This document shows positions 25,430 to 35,774 of a DNA stretch of 64,000 nucleotides, piece by piece. The stretch spans positions 372,001-436,000 of the forward strand of contig NZ_JAIRAU010000001.1 in assembly GCF_020073745.1 (NCBI RefSeq), given 5' to 3'. Each line of letters opens with the position of its first letter. Position 1 is the stretch's first letter. Made by a program: the position numbers and the translations under genes. The stretch comes from Nannocystis pusilla. GTDB lineage: Bacteria; Myxococcota_A; Polyangia; Nannocystales; Nannocystaceae. A model generated the notes under the pieces. It was not told where the DNA came from and ran no database searches. It was given only the letters and a program-made list of their open reading frames with translations.

Positions 25430-27010
25430 GTGAGCGAGACGGTCGACCTGCGCCAGCTGCTGGCGATCGACATCGAGGCCGAGCTGCGCAAGCTGGCGAC
25501 GGCGCAGCTGCAGGGGCCCTGGCAGCTGCCCGCCGAGCTGGTGCGGCGATCGCTGTCGGCCGGGGCGCGCACGGTCGAGGTCGAGCTCGGGCGCGCCTCG
25601 GTGCGCGTGCGCGACGACGGGGCGCCGATCGGGCGCGAGCTGTTGCTGGCGGTGGCCGACCTGCTCGACGCCGGCGGTCAGGCCGAGCGGCGCCATCGCG
25701 CCCTGCTCGCGCTCGAGGCGGCCGGGGCCCTGGCGCTGCTGGCCCTGCCGGCGCTGCGCCCGGGGCGGGTCGAGATCGTGGCCCGCGGGCACGGCCTGGC
25801 CCGCCGCCTGGAGTTTTCGGGGCAGGGTCGATCGAACCTGTCCGAAGGTGCAGATCCGGGCGGTGGCCGCGGGACCGAGTTCACGGTCCGCGGGGCGGAG
25901 ATCGATCCGTCGCGCGCGCGCAGCTACCTCGCCGATGTCGCCCGGTTCGCCCCGGCGGCGGTGCGCGTCGACGGGGCGGCGATCAGCGACGGCCTGCGCC
26001 GCTTCCTCGCCCGCGTCGACCTCGAGTTGCCGCAGTTCAAGCTGCGCGGCAGCGTGGCCCTGGCCCACCGCGGCGAGCCGGCGCGGATCTGGCTGCTCGT
26101 CCACGGCGTGATCTCGACCCACGTCGGGGTCACGCGCGCGCCCTGCTTCGAGGCGGTGGTCGAGCTGGCCGACAAGTTCGCGGCCGGCGAGCTGACCCCC
26201 GCCGCGACCGCGGCCGACCTGCGCGAGGCGATCGCGCCCGCGCTCGAGGCGATCGTCGACGCCGGGGTGCAGCTGATGCTGGCGACGGGGGCGCGTTCGC
26301 CGAGCCTGCCGGCGCCCAGCCAGGCGCGGGTGCTGCATCTGCTGCTGCAGGCGCTGCGAGCGCGTCGGCGCGCGGCGGAGGTGCTCGCCCTGCCGGTCGT
26401 GCCGGCGCTGGTCGGCCGCGACGAGCGGCGCTTCTTGCCGATCGAGGCCCTGCCGGCGCTCGCCCGGCCGGAGCCGGCCTTCGCCCTCGACCCCGAGCAG
26501 AACCCCGAGGACTTCGCCCTGCCGGGCCCGCCCGTGCTGCTCCTCGGCACAGCCGACCGCGGGATCCTCGCCGAATTATTAAACCTGCGGTTTCGCTCGC
26601 CGCCGCCGCGCGGAAACGAGCGAGCGCCGCTCTCGGCCGGGTTGGCACGCGGCTGGCGGCGCTTCTGGCAGGCCTTCGGAGGCGCGCGCCGACCCTTGCC
26701 GGAGTCGGCGCTCTCGCCGGCCGAGCGGCAATTCCTGGCGACCCTGCGCGCGGCCGTTCGCGGCGGGTCCGGTGCGCCGGAGCGCGTCGAGCTGTGCGCC
26801 GGCTCGGGTTCGCCGCGGGTGGCCGGGGAGCCGGCCACGCTCTACCTCGGCCGCGAGCACCCGGACGTCCGGGCGGCCATCGCAGCGGCCGAGACCGGCG
26901 AGGCGTGGGTGTTCCCGGCGTGCGTGGCGTTGCTCGCGGGCGCCGGTATGCCGGGAACGGCAAGCCGCGCGACCTGGGTGCGCACCTGGCACACGCTCTG
27001 TCGCCGCTGA
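25430..27010 (+). CDS. Degenerate GHKL-ATPase-like protein, partner of the upstream gene
   Basis: 526 residues from GTG with AGGAGG just upstream. The N-terminal 220 residues follow the same order as the GHKL domain of the preceding protein, but the N-box reads ELVRRSLSAGA, with Arg 40 replacing the Mg-binding Asn. RDDGAPI at 61-67 keeps the first glycine motif. ATP hydrolysis is therefore unlikely, and a regulatory partner role is plausible. The rest is Leu/Ala/Arg-rich without a recognised domain. A hairpin (25816-25846) and an AT-rich patch (near 26572) lie in frame. The C-terminus ends amid a cluster of small hairpins and may not be the original one. Confidence 0.6.
   Translation: MSETVDLRQLLAIDIEAELRKLATAQLQGPWQLPAELVRRSLSAGARTVEVELGRASVRVRDDGAPIGRELLLAVADLLDAGGQAERRHRALLALEAAGALALLALPALRPGRVEIVARGHGLARRLEFSGQGRSNLSEGADPGGGRGTEFTVRGAEIDPSRARSYLADVARFAPAAVRVDGAAISDGLRRFLARVDLELPQFKLRGSVALAHRGEPARIWLLVHGVISTHVGVTRAPCFEAVVELADKFAAGELTPAATAADLREAIAPALEAIVDAGVQLMLATGARSPSLPAPSQARVLHLLLQALRARRRAAEVLALPVVPALVGRDERRFLPIEALPALARPEPAFALDPEQNPEDFALPGPPVLLLGTADRGILAELLNLRFRSPPPRGNERAPLSAGLARGWRRFWQAFGGARRPLPESALSPAERQFLATLRAAVRGGSGAPERVELCAGSGSPRVAGEPATLYLGREHPDVRAAIAAAETGEAWVFPACVALLAGAGMPGTASRATWVRTWHTLCRR
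25816..25846. repeat. 31-bp palindrome with CAGG...CCTG arms inside the degenerate GHKL gene
   Basis: TTCGG, CAGG and TCGA on the left pair with TCGA, CCTG and CCGAA on the right, separated by single mismatched positions. It is in frame and encodes FSGQGRSNLSEG. Confidence 0.6.
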
Positions 27011-27133
27011 GCTGGCATGGACATACCGGGAGCGGCGGGTCGCTCCACCTGGGGCGCCTGCCGGAAGCGGCAAGCATCGGATCCATCCTGCTTCTGCGTC
27101 GCCGGCATCCGGCTGGGTATGCCGGGAACGGCA
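26947..27133. repeat. Four small TGCCG-NNNN-CGGCA hairpins
   Basis: TATGCCGGGAACGGCA occurs identically at 26947-26962 and 27118-27133. Related copies lie at 27022-27039 (ACCGGGAGCGG) and 27059-27072 (TGCCGGAAGCGGCA). Each can fold into a 4-5 bp stem with a GGAA, GGAG or GAAG loop. The first lies in the 3' end of the GHKL-like gene and the others in the 223-bp gap that follows, in which I see no gene. Confidence 0.65.
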
Positions 27134-27233
27134 GAGTGCACAAACCTGGAGCAATGAGGTTTGCAGCCGTTCATGACCACGGGTCAGTTCAAAGTCGAAA
27201 TCAAGGACCTGAAGTCATCAAGGACCTATCGGC

Positions 27234-28133
27234 ATGACGACGCTCGGCGACCTCGCGTACAAGGCCGCGATGCCCCTGGTCCGCGTCGCCGATCCGGACG
27301 ACCCGCGCCTCGCCGACTACCGCGAATTGCAGGCGCTCGGCCAGCGCCCCGACCCGCGGCGTTTCATCGCCGAGAGCCATCTGGTGGTCGAGCGTCTGCT
27401 GCGGAGCGCCTACCCGGTCGCGTCGGTGCTGGCCACCGAGAGCCACGCCGCGCGCCTCGGCCCGGCGCTGGCGGCCCGGCCCGAGGTGCCGCTCGTCGTC
27501 GGCGAACAGCCGGTGGTGCGCGCGGCCGTCGGCTTCAACTTCCACCGCGGCGTCGCGGCCTGCGGCCTGCGGCCGCCGGCGCTGCGCTGGTCTTACATGT
27601 CCTCCGAGCCATGTTTAAAAAGCAGTGTCGCGGAGGACATGTTGGTGAGCGACACCCTGGCGCGCCCGTCCTACACGATCGCCGTGGCGCAGGGTCTGTG
27701 CGACCCGGCCAACGTCGGCGCGATCGTCCGGGCCGCGCGGGCGTTCGCGGTCGACCTGTTGCTGCTCGACCGCAGGGGCGCCGACCCGCTGAGCCGGCGG
27801 GCGATCCGCGCCGCGGCGGGCAACGGCTTCGCGCAGGCGATCGCCGGCGTGTCGGACCTCGTCGCCACTGTGGAGCGGCTGCGCGGGGCCGGGGCCACGG
27901 TGTTGGCGGCCACCCTCGGCCCGCGGGCACGCCCGCTGGGCGCGGTGGTCCGGCCGGCGCGGCTCGCCATCCTGGTCGGCAGCGAGGGCGAGGGCCTGCC
28001 GGAGGCCCTGCGCGCGGTCAGCGACGACGAGGTCACCATTCCGATGGCGCCCGATGTGGACTCGCTGGGGGTCGCGGCCGCCACCGCGATCCTGCTGCAC
28101 GCCCTCGCCGGGGCGCGGGCGCCGGGGTTATGA
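27234..28133 (+). CDS. SPOUT (TrmH/SpoU) family RNA 2'-O-methyltransferase
   Basis: 299 residues. The C-terminal SPOUT domain carries all three motifs: NVGAIVRAARAF, ILVGSEGEGLP and DSLGVAAATAILLHAL, which form the knotted S-adenosylmethionine site. The N-terminal part (RRFIAESHLVVERLLRS) is the substrate-binding domain of TrmH-type enzymes. The target is a ribose in rRNA or tRNA; the exact site is unknown. Between the two domains a 48-bp palindromic element adds about 16 residues (SYMSSEPCLKSSVAEDML) without breaking the frame; homologues should lack it. The start is the ATG at 27234. Confidence 0.88.
   Translation: MTTLGDLAYKAAMPLVRVADPDDPRLADYRELQALGQRPDPRRFIAESHLVVERLLRSAYPVASVLATESHAARLGPALAARPEVPLVVGEQPVVRAAVGFNFHRGVAACGLRPPALRWSYMSSEPCLKSSVAEDMLVSDTLARPSYTIAVAQGLCDPANVGAIVRAARAFAVDLLLLDRRGADPLSRRAIRAAAGNGFAQAIAGVSDLVATVERLRGAGATVLAATLGPRARPLGAVVRPARLAILVGSEGEGLPEALRAVSDDEVTIPMAPDVDSLGVAAATAILLHALAGARAPGL
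27595..27642. repeat. 48-bp palindromic element inserted in frame in the SPOUT gene
   Basis: ACATGTCCTCCG (27595-27606) and CGGAGGACATGT (27631-27642) are perfect 12-bp inverted arms. The 24-bp interior is AT-rich (TTTAAAAAG) in a GC-rich gene. The length is a multiple of three, so the frame stays open. Confidence 0.8.
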
Positions 28134-28151
28134 TGCGGACAGGCGAACGAC

Positions 28152-29231
28152 ATGGACGTCATTCTCAGCGCCTCCCTCGGGATCCTGTTTTTGGTCGTCG
28201 GCACGGCTGCCGTGTTCCTGATGTACTACCTCTGGGGCTTTCCGTTCGACAAAGCCACGCGCACCAGCGCGGCCCCGCCGTCGCTGATGCGCCTGCATCG
28301 TCAGCTCGGCTGGTTCTACATCCTCATCTACATCGTGCTGATGTTCGAGATGGTGCCGCGCATGTGGAACTACCAGGTCGAGTGGCCGGCGCGGACCGTC
28401 GCGCACATGTGCCTCGGCATGGGCGTGGGCTTCATCCTGCTGGTGAAGGTGACGATCTTGCGGTTCTTCCGCCACCTCGAGGAGTGGATGCCGGCGCTCG
28501 GCACCGGGCTGCTGGCGTGCACGATCATGCTCGCGGGGCTGTCGATGCCGCACGCGTTCCGCGAGATGGCGCTCGCCAGCGAGATGGGCGACGTGTACAG
28601 CGACGAGAACCGTGACCGCGTGCAGAAGCTGCTGCAGGCCGCCGACCTGCCGCCCGAGGCGCCGATCGCCGAGCTCGCCACCGCCGAGTCGCTGCGCGCC
28701 GGTCGGCAGGTGCTGCTCAAGAAGTGCGTCGCCTGTCACGACCTCAAGACGATCCTCGACCGCCCGCGCTCGCCGCTCGACTGGGTCGGCACCGTCGACC
28801 GCATGGTCATCAAGCCGAGCTTCACCGAGCCGATCTCCGAGTTCGAGGGCTGGGCCGTCACCGCCTACCTGATCGCCATCTCGCGCGACCTGCAGCGCTC
28901 GCTCAAGGAGCGGCGCGCCGCCGCGGTCGAGCGCCAGCAGGCCGAGGCGGCGCTGACCGGCGCGGCCCAGGCTGCGGCGAGCGAGCCGGCCGCGGCGAGC
29001 GAGCCGGCCGCGGCCCGGCCGATCGACGAGGCGACGGCGCGCAAGACCTACGAGACGGTGTGCGGCAGCTGCCACGAGCTGAGCGACGTCGAGAAGGCGC
29101 CGCCCAAGAGCGAGGCCGAGGTGACCGAGCTGATCCGCCGCATGGTCGAGGACAACGAGATGAAGGCCAGCGCGGAGCAGGTCGAACACATCGAGTGGCA
29201 CATGATCAAGGTGTTCGTCCAGCGCGGGTAG
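28152..29231 (+). CDS. Membrane protein with two haem c sites
   Basis: 359 residues. The first about 145 residues hold four membrane helices (MDVILSASLGILFLVVGTAA; FYILIYIVLMFEMV; MGVGFILLVKVTIL; LGTGLLACTIMLAGLS), with histidines that could hold haem b. Two cytochrome c motifs follow: CVACH at 192-196 and CGSCH at 304-308, separated by an Ala/Glu-rich linker with an internal duplication (ASEPAAASEPAAA). A shared role in electron transfer at the membrane is likely. It begins 18 bp after the SPOUT gene and lies 34 bp before the SDR gene, so the three may be co-transcribed. Confidence 0.75.
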   Translation: MDVILSASLGILFLVVGTAAVFLMYYLWGFPFDKATRTSAAPPSLMRLHRQLGWFYILIYIVLMFEMVPRMWNYQVEWPARTVAHMCLGMGVGFILLVKVTILRFFRHLEEWMPALGTGLLACTIMLAGLSMPHAFREMALASEMGDVYSDENRDRVQKLLQAADLPPEAPIAELATAESLRAGRQVLLKKCVACHDLKTILDRPRSPLDWVGTVDRMVIKPSFTEPISEFEGWAVTAYLIAISRDLQRSLKERRAAAVERQQAEAALTGAAQAAASEPAAASEPAAARPIDEATARKTYETVCGSCHELSDVEKAPPKSEAEVTELIRRMVEDNEMKASAEQVEHIEWHMIKVFVQRG

Positions 29232-29265
29232 GCCGGACGAGAATCACAAGGAAGGACACTCTCGC

Positions 29266-29955
29266 ATGCAGCGCGATCTCGAAGGACTCACCATCGTCGT
29301 CACCGGAGGCGCCGGCGCGCTCGGAGGCGCCGTCGTCCAGGAGCTGGTCGACGCCGGCGCGGCGGTCGTCGTGCCGGCGATCGACGACGGACCGGCCGAC
29401 CCCGTCGCCGGGGCGCGCTACCTGCCGCGCGTCGACCTGTCCCAGGAGACAGCCGTGGAGGCGGTCTACGCCGGGCTGCCGTCGCTGTGGGCCTCGGTCC
29501 ACCTGGCCGGCGGGTTCACGTGGGCGAAGGTCGAGGACACCACGCTGGCGATGGTCCAGGCCCAGTGGACCCTCAACGCGGTGACCGCGTTCCTGTGCAG
29601 CCGGGCCGCGGTGGCCAAGATCCGCGCCACCGGCAAGAGCGGCGGCCGGATCGTCAACACCGTCGCCCGCGCGGTCGCCCAGCCGGCCGCGGGCGTGGCC
29701 GCCTACACGATGTCCAAGGCGGCCGTGGCCGGGCTCACGGCTCAGATGGCCGAGGAGCTGCGCGACGAGGGCATCAACGTCAACGCGATCGCCCCCGGCC
29801 TCATCGACACGCCCGCCAACCGCAAGGCCATGCCCGACGCCGACACCTCGCGCTGGACCAAGCCGGCCGAGATCGCCCGCACGGTCCACGCCCTCGTGTC
29901 GCCGGCGCTCAGCGTGACCAGCGGCGCGATCGTGCCGGTCTACGGCCGCTCCTGA
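29266..29955 (+). CDS. Short-chain dehydrogenase/reductase (SDR)
   Basis: 229 residues. The nucleotide motif is TGGAGALGG (residues about 9-17) and the active site is Y147-xxx-K151 (YTMSK). The position normally holding the catalytic Ser, 13 residues before the Tyr, is Ala 134 in the sequence NTVARAVAQPAAG. The enzyme may therefore be atypical or use nearby Thr 132. A copy of the dispersed hairpin encodes LSQETAVE at about residue 58. The physiological substrate is unknown; annotation as a 3-oxoacyl-ACP reductase would be over-precise. Confidence 0.82.
   Translation: MQRDLEGLTIVVTGGAGALGGAVVQELVDAGAAVVVPAIDDGPADPVAGARYLPRVDLSQETAVEAVYAGLPSLWASVHLAGGFTWAKVEDTTLAMVQAQWTLNAVTAFLCSRAAVAKIRATGKSGGRIVNTVARAVAQPAAGVAAYTMSKAAVAGLTAQMAEELRDEGINVNAIAPGLIDTPANRKAMPDADTSRWTKPAEIARTVHALVSPALSVTSGAIVPVYGRS
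29437..29452. repeat. CTGTC-GACAG hairpin inside SDR gene
   Basis: CTGTC and GACAG pair around CCAGGA. The flank is the same as for the copy at 24482 in the GHKL gene, although the proteins are unrelated. Confidence 0.5.
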
Positions 29956-29980
29956 GCGGCCGCGGCACCTCGCGGCCTTA

Positions 29981-30014
29981 GAGAAGGACATGTAGGAACG
30001 GACATGTCCTTCTC
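29981..30014. terminator. Hairpin with GGACATGT arms between convergent SDR and boxB genes
   Basis: GAGAAGGACATGT (29981-29993) pairs perfectly with ACATGTCCTTCTC (30002-30014) over 13 bp with an 8-nt loop. No T run follows, but the position 26 bp after the SDR stop, between convergent genes, suits a two-way terminator. Confidence 0.7.
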
Positions 30015-30051
30015 GCCAGGCGGCTGCCGGGCGCGGCCCTGAAGCGCGAAA

Positions 30052-30077
30052 GGCCCCGGTCCGCGAGGACCGAGGCC
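30052..30077 (-). terminator. Terminator of the boxC-boxB operon
   Basis: GGCC-c-CGGTCC pairs with GGACCG-a-GGCC around GCGA. On the minus strand the stem is followed by TTT. It lies about 23 bp after the boxB stop. Confidence 0.65.
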
Positions 30078-30099
30078 GCGCGCGCGCCTCAGCGGCGGC

Positions 30100-31524
<1,425 letters not shown>

Positions 31525-31575
31525 GGGGATCCGGTGCTCCAAAAGCGATCGGGGGGCGAAAGCGGGCGAGAGGCG

Positions 31576-33249
<1,674 letters not shown>

Positions 33250-33740
33250 CGCAGACAAAAAATTACATGGGCTCGTCGCTTCGTGTGCCGCACTTCATCG
33301 TGTGCTCTCGCACGGTTCGCGAGGCGCGTGCGGTGGGCCGGGGGAGCTCCGTGGCGATCGTCGCGCGCACCTCGAGCGGTCCGCGGATCGACGCAAAATC
33401 GTGTGGACTCGCACGCGTGTGCGCTCGCACGGAACGCGGAATTTCGGGCTCCAACGCCGTTCTACGGCGACTTCGCAGGACTGTCGAGCGCGCTGGACCG
33501 GTCGACGATGACCTGTCCTTTGAGACAATTCGTGTGCTGACTCGCCGCGTCGCGTCACGACTTCCCGCGTCGCAGCGATCGAGCCGACGATCACGGTCGC
33601 GAAGATGACACGCGTCGCAAGGCGTGCGACGGCCGCCGTTACGCCTCACGACGTAATCGTGTGCATCCGCACGCGATCTGTCCCATGGGTCTGGATCTCC
33701 CGCACGCGCGACTTCGGGCCGGCGCAGGTGCTAGACAGCG
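33250..33740. other. 490-bp divergent control region between boxC and HAD gene
   Basis: No gene is supported. Six copies of TCGTGTG-N3/6-CGCACG-type sequence lie within 400 bp (listed as one regulatory feature). A short TGTCCTTTGAGACA inverted repeat lies near 33514. The first 25 bp upstream of boxC is AT-rich (CAAAAAATTACATGG), as expected for a promoter or leader. Confidence 0.6.
33280..33676. promoter_or_regulatory. Six-copy operator-like cluster upstream of boxC
   Basis: Copies start near 33281 (TCGTGTGCCGCAC), 33299 (TCGTGTGCTCTCGCACGG), 33399 (TCGTGTGGACTCGCACGCG), 33416 (CGTGTGCGCTCGCACGG), 33530 (TCGTGTGCTGACTCGCCG) and 33657 (TCGTGTGCATCCGCACGCG). Most are inverted repeats, CGTGTG against CGCACG. 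A benzoyl-CoA-responsive repressor such as BoxR is one candidate binder; this is inference. Confidence 0.55.
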
Positions 33741-34400
33741 GTGGTGCTCCGCGGCGTCCTCTTCGACCTCGACGGCGTGCTGGTCGACTCGTTGGCCTCG
33801 ATCGCCGCCTGCTTCAATCATGCGCTCCAGGCGATCGGGCACCCGCCGCTGCCGCTCGCGTCGCTGCGGCCGCTGATCGGTCCGCCGCTCGAGGAGAGCG
33901 TGCAGTCGGTGATCGGCGACGACCCGCAGCTGCTCGCCCGCTTCATCTCGCACTACCGCGAGCGCTACGCGGCCACCGCCGTGCACGAGACGCGCCCGGC
34001 CGAGGGCCTCGCCGAGGTGCTGGCCGAGCTGGCTGCGCGCCATGACCTGGCGGTCGCCACCAGCAAGCCGGAGGTGTTCGCGCGCCCGATCCTCGCGGCG
34101 CTCGGCGTGGCCCAGCACTTCCGGGCGATCTGCGGCCGCTCGCTCGCCCTCGACTCGGAGCCGAAGGCGGCCGTGATCGCGCGCGCGCTGCAGTCGTTCG
34201 CCGGCCGCGCCGAGGGCCTGGTGATGGTCGGCGACCGCCACCACGACGTCGCCGGCGCCGCGACCCACGGCATCCCCACGATCGGGATGCTGCACGGGAT
34301 GGGCACCGCGGAGGAGCTGCGCGCCGCGGGCGCGCGCTGGCTGGCCGCCGACCTGCGCGCGCTGCCAGGGCTGCTGCGCGAGATCGAGGCCGAGCTGTAG
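33741..34400 (+). CDS. HAD-family phosphatase (phosphoglycolate phosphatase-like)
   Basis: 219 residues from GTG at 33741; the next codon is also GTG. Catalytic motif I is DLDGVLVDS (residues 9-17), motif II VATSKPE, and motif IV MVGDRHHDVAGA. A helical cap follows motif I. It belongs to the PGP/PhnX-like branch; phosphoglycolate is one possible substrate. It is divergent from boxC across the repeat-rich region and converges with the methyltransferase gene through a double hairpin. Confidence 0.85.
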   Translation: MVLRGVLFDLDGVLVDSLASIAACFNHALQAIGHPPLPLASLRPLIGPPLEESVQSVIGDDPQLLARFISHYRERYAATAVHETRPAEGLAEVLAELAARHDLAVATSKPEVFARPILAALGVAQHFRAICGRSLALDSEPKAAVIARALQSFAGRAEGLVMVGDRHHDVAGAATHGIPTIGMLHGMGTAEELRAAGARWLAADLRALPGLLREIEAEL

Positions 34401-34412
34401 CCCGACGATGAC

Positions 34413-34440
34413 TGCCCTTCAGGACATGCCTGAAGGGGCA
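34413..34440. repeat. Hairpin with ACATG loop overlapping the rlmD-like stop codon
   Basis: TGCCCTTCAGG (34413-34423) and CCTGAAGGGGCA (34429-34440) pair with one bulge around ACATG. The minus-strand methyltransferase stop (34419-34421) lies in the stem, so the repeat supplies its last codons and stop. It sits between convergent genes. Confidence 0.75.
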
Positions 34441-35774
34441 TGTTCTGAAGTGGCTGTCTCAAGGGACAGCCAAGCGACGAGCTCGAGGTGCGGGGTGTGC
34501 GGCAGGGTGTCGTAGGCGCGCAGGCGGCGGAGGACGTAGCCGCCGGCCTGCAGCACCGCGAGGTCGCGGACGAGGGCGTCGGCGCTGCAGCTCATGATCT
34601 GCAGGCGCGGGGCGGCGAGGGCGACGAGCTCGGCGCACACGGCCGGGCCCATGCCGCCGCGCGGCGGGTTGCAGACGACGAGCTCCGGGGCGCGCCCGGC
34701 CGCCCGCTGGCGGGCGAGGAACACCTCGGCGGGCTCGGCGGGCACGCCGAGGGCGGCGGCGCTCTCGGGATAGACCTCGCACGGGGCGACCTCGGCGAAC
34801 CCGCGGCGCAGCAGCGCGGTGGTCACCCCGGCGCCGGCGTAGAGGTCGAAGGCCAGGGCGCCGCGGTGCGCGGCGCCGCCCTCGTCGGCGACGAGGTCGC
34901 GATAGGCGAGCTCGGCGACGCGCGGGTTGGGCTGGAGGAACCCGAGCGGGCCGACCTCGACCGGGACGCCGGAGAGGCTGACCGTAAGGACAGGCGAGCC
35001 GCGCAGCAGGACCGGCGGTTCGCCGCGCACGGCGTTGCCGCGGCCGCCCTGCACGCTCCAGGCGATCCCGCTGGGGAGCCGCAGCTGGGTCGGCAGGAGC
35101 TCGGCGGCGCGGCTCGGGCGGGCGGCGGTGACGAGGGTGAGCAGGACGTCGCGGCCGTCGGTCTTGAACCAGGCGTAGCGCAGGTCGCCGGCGCCGGCGG
35201 CCTCGTCGTAGGGCGCGATCTCCAGGGCCGAGGCGGCGGCCTGCAGCTCGCGCGCGGCCGCGGCGATGGCCGGGTGGTCGACGCGGCAGTCGTCCATCGC
35301 CGCGGGGGTGTGCGAGCCGCGGTGGTAGCTGCCCACGAGGACATGTCCTGAAGTGCCGGTGACGACGCGCTTGCTCGACCAGCGGTAGCCCCACTCGTCG
35401 GGGCCGGCGACCAGCGGGCCGGGGTCGAGGCCGTGGCGGCGGACCAGCGCGGCGCGCTTGAGCTCGCGCTGGACGGCGAGGTCGAGCGCCTGCAGCGGGC
35501 AGCCCGAGCACGCGTGCGCCCGCGGGGCCGCGCCGGCGTCGCTGTGCGGGCACGGCGGGGGCCGGCGCCCCGGGTGAGGCTGCAGCAGCGACGCGAGCCG
35601 CGCGTGCGCCCGCGGGGCCTGGCGCGAGGCGTGCTCGACCCGGACCTCGACGCGCTCGCCCGGGTAGCCCCCGGCGACATGTACGAAGGTACCTGTCTGT
35701 TCGGACACGCCCTCGCCCTCGGGTCCGAGGACGTCGAGGTCGAGGCTGAGGAGGTCGCCGGCGCGCACCGTCAC
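34419..35774 (-). CDS. rlmD: TrmA/RumA-type RNA (uracil-5-)-methyltransferase
   Basis: 451 residues from GTG at 35774, overlapping the aroA stop by 4 bp. An N-terminal TRAM-like domain (TGTFVHVAGGYPGERVEVRV) is followed by a cysteine cluster (PPCPHSD, ACSGCPLQ) of the Fe-S type found in RlmD. The methyltransferase core has FDLYAGAGVTTALLRRG, the NPPRGG motif and the catalytic Cys in MSCSADALVRDL. RlmD methylates a uridine in 23S rRNA; which U is modified here is assumed from the family. Its C-terminal residues run into two dispersed hairpins, so the tail is probably repeat-derived. Third gene of the DUF5924-aroA-rlmD operon. Confidence 0.85.
   Translation of the reverse strand: MTVRAGDLLSLDLDVLGPEGEGVSEQTGTFVHVAGGYPGERVEVRVEHASRQAPRAHARLASLLQPHPGRRPPPCPHSDAGAAPRAHACSGCPLQALDLAVQRELKRAALVRRHGLDPGPLVAGPDEWGYRWSSKRVVTGTSGHVLVGSYHRGSHTPAAMDDCRVDHPAIAAAARELQAAASALEIAPYDEAAGAGDLRYAWFKTDGRDVLLTLVTAARPSRAAELLPTQLRLPSGIAWSVQGGRGNAVRGEPPVLLRGSPVLTVSLSGVPVEVGPLGFLQPNPRVAELAYRDLVADEGGAAHRGALAFDLYAGAGVTTALLRRGFAEVAPCEVYPESAAALGVPAEPAEVFLARQRAAGRAPELVVCNPPRGGMGPAVCAELVALAAPRLQIMSCSADALVRDLAVLQAGGYVLRRLRAYDTLPHTPHLELVAWLSLETATSEHAPSGMS
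34452..34471. repeat. GGCTGTC-GACAGCC hairpin in the 3' end of the rlmD-like gene
   Basis: A 7-bp perfect stem with a 6-nt loop, 12 bp from the preceding hairpin; both lie in the last 20 codons of the methyltransferase gene. Confidence 0.65.
35338..35349. repeat. AGGACATGTCCT perfect palindrome inside the rlmD-like gene
   Basis: A 12-bp perfect palindrome, identical to the one at 51058. In frame, it encodes GHVLV on the minus strand. Confidence 0.7.
35676..35697. repeat. GACATGTAC-GTACCTGTC hairpin inside the rlmD-like gene
   Basis: Arms of 9 bp (one wobble) with loop GAAG, in the TRAM region of the methyltransferase, encoding the segment around TGTFVHVA. Confidence 0.6.
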
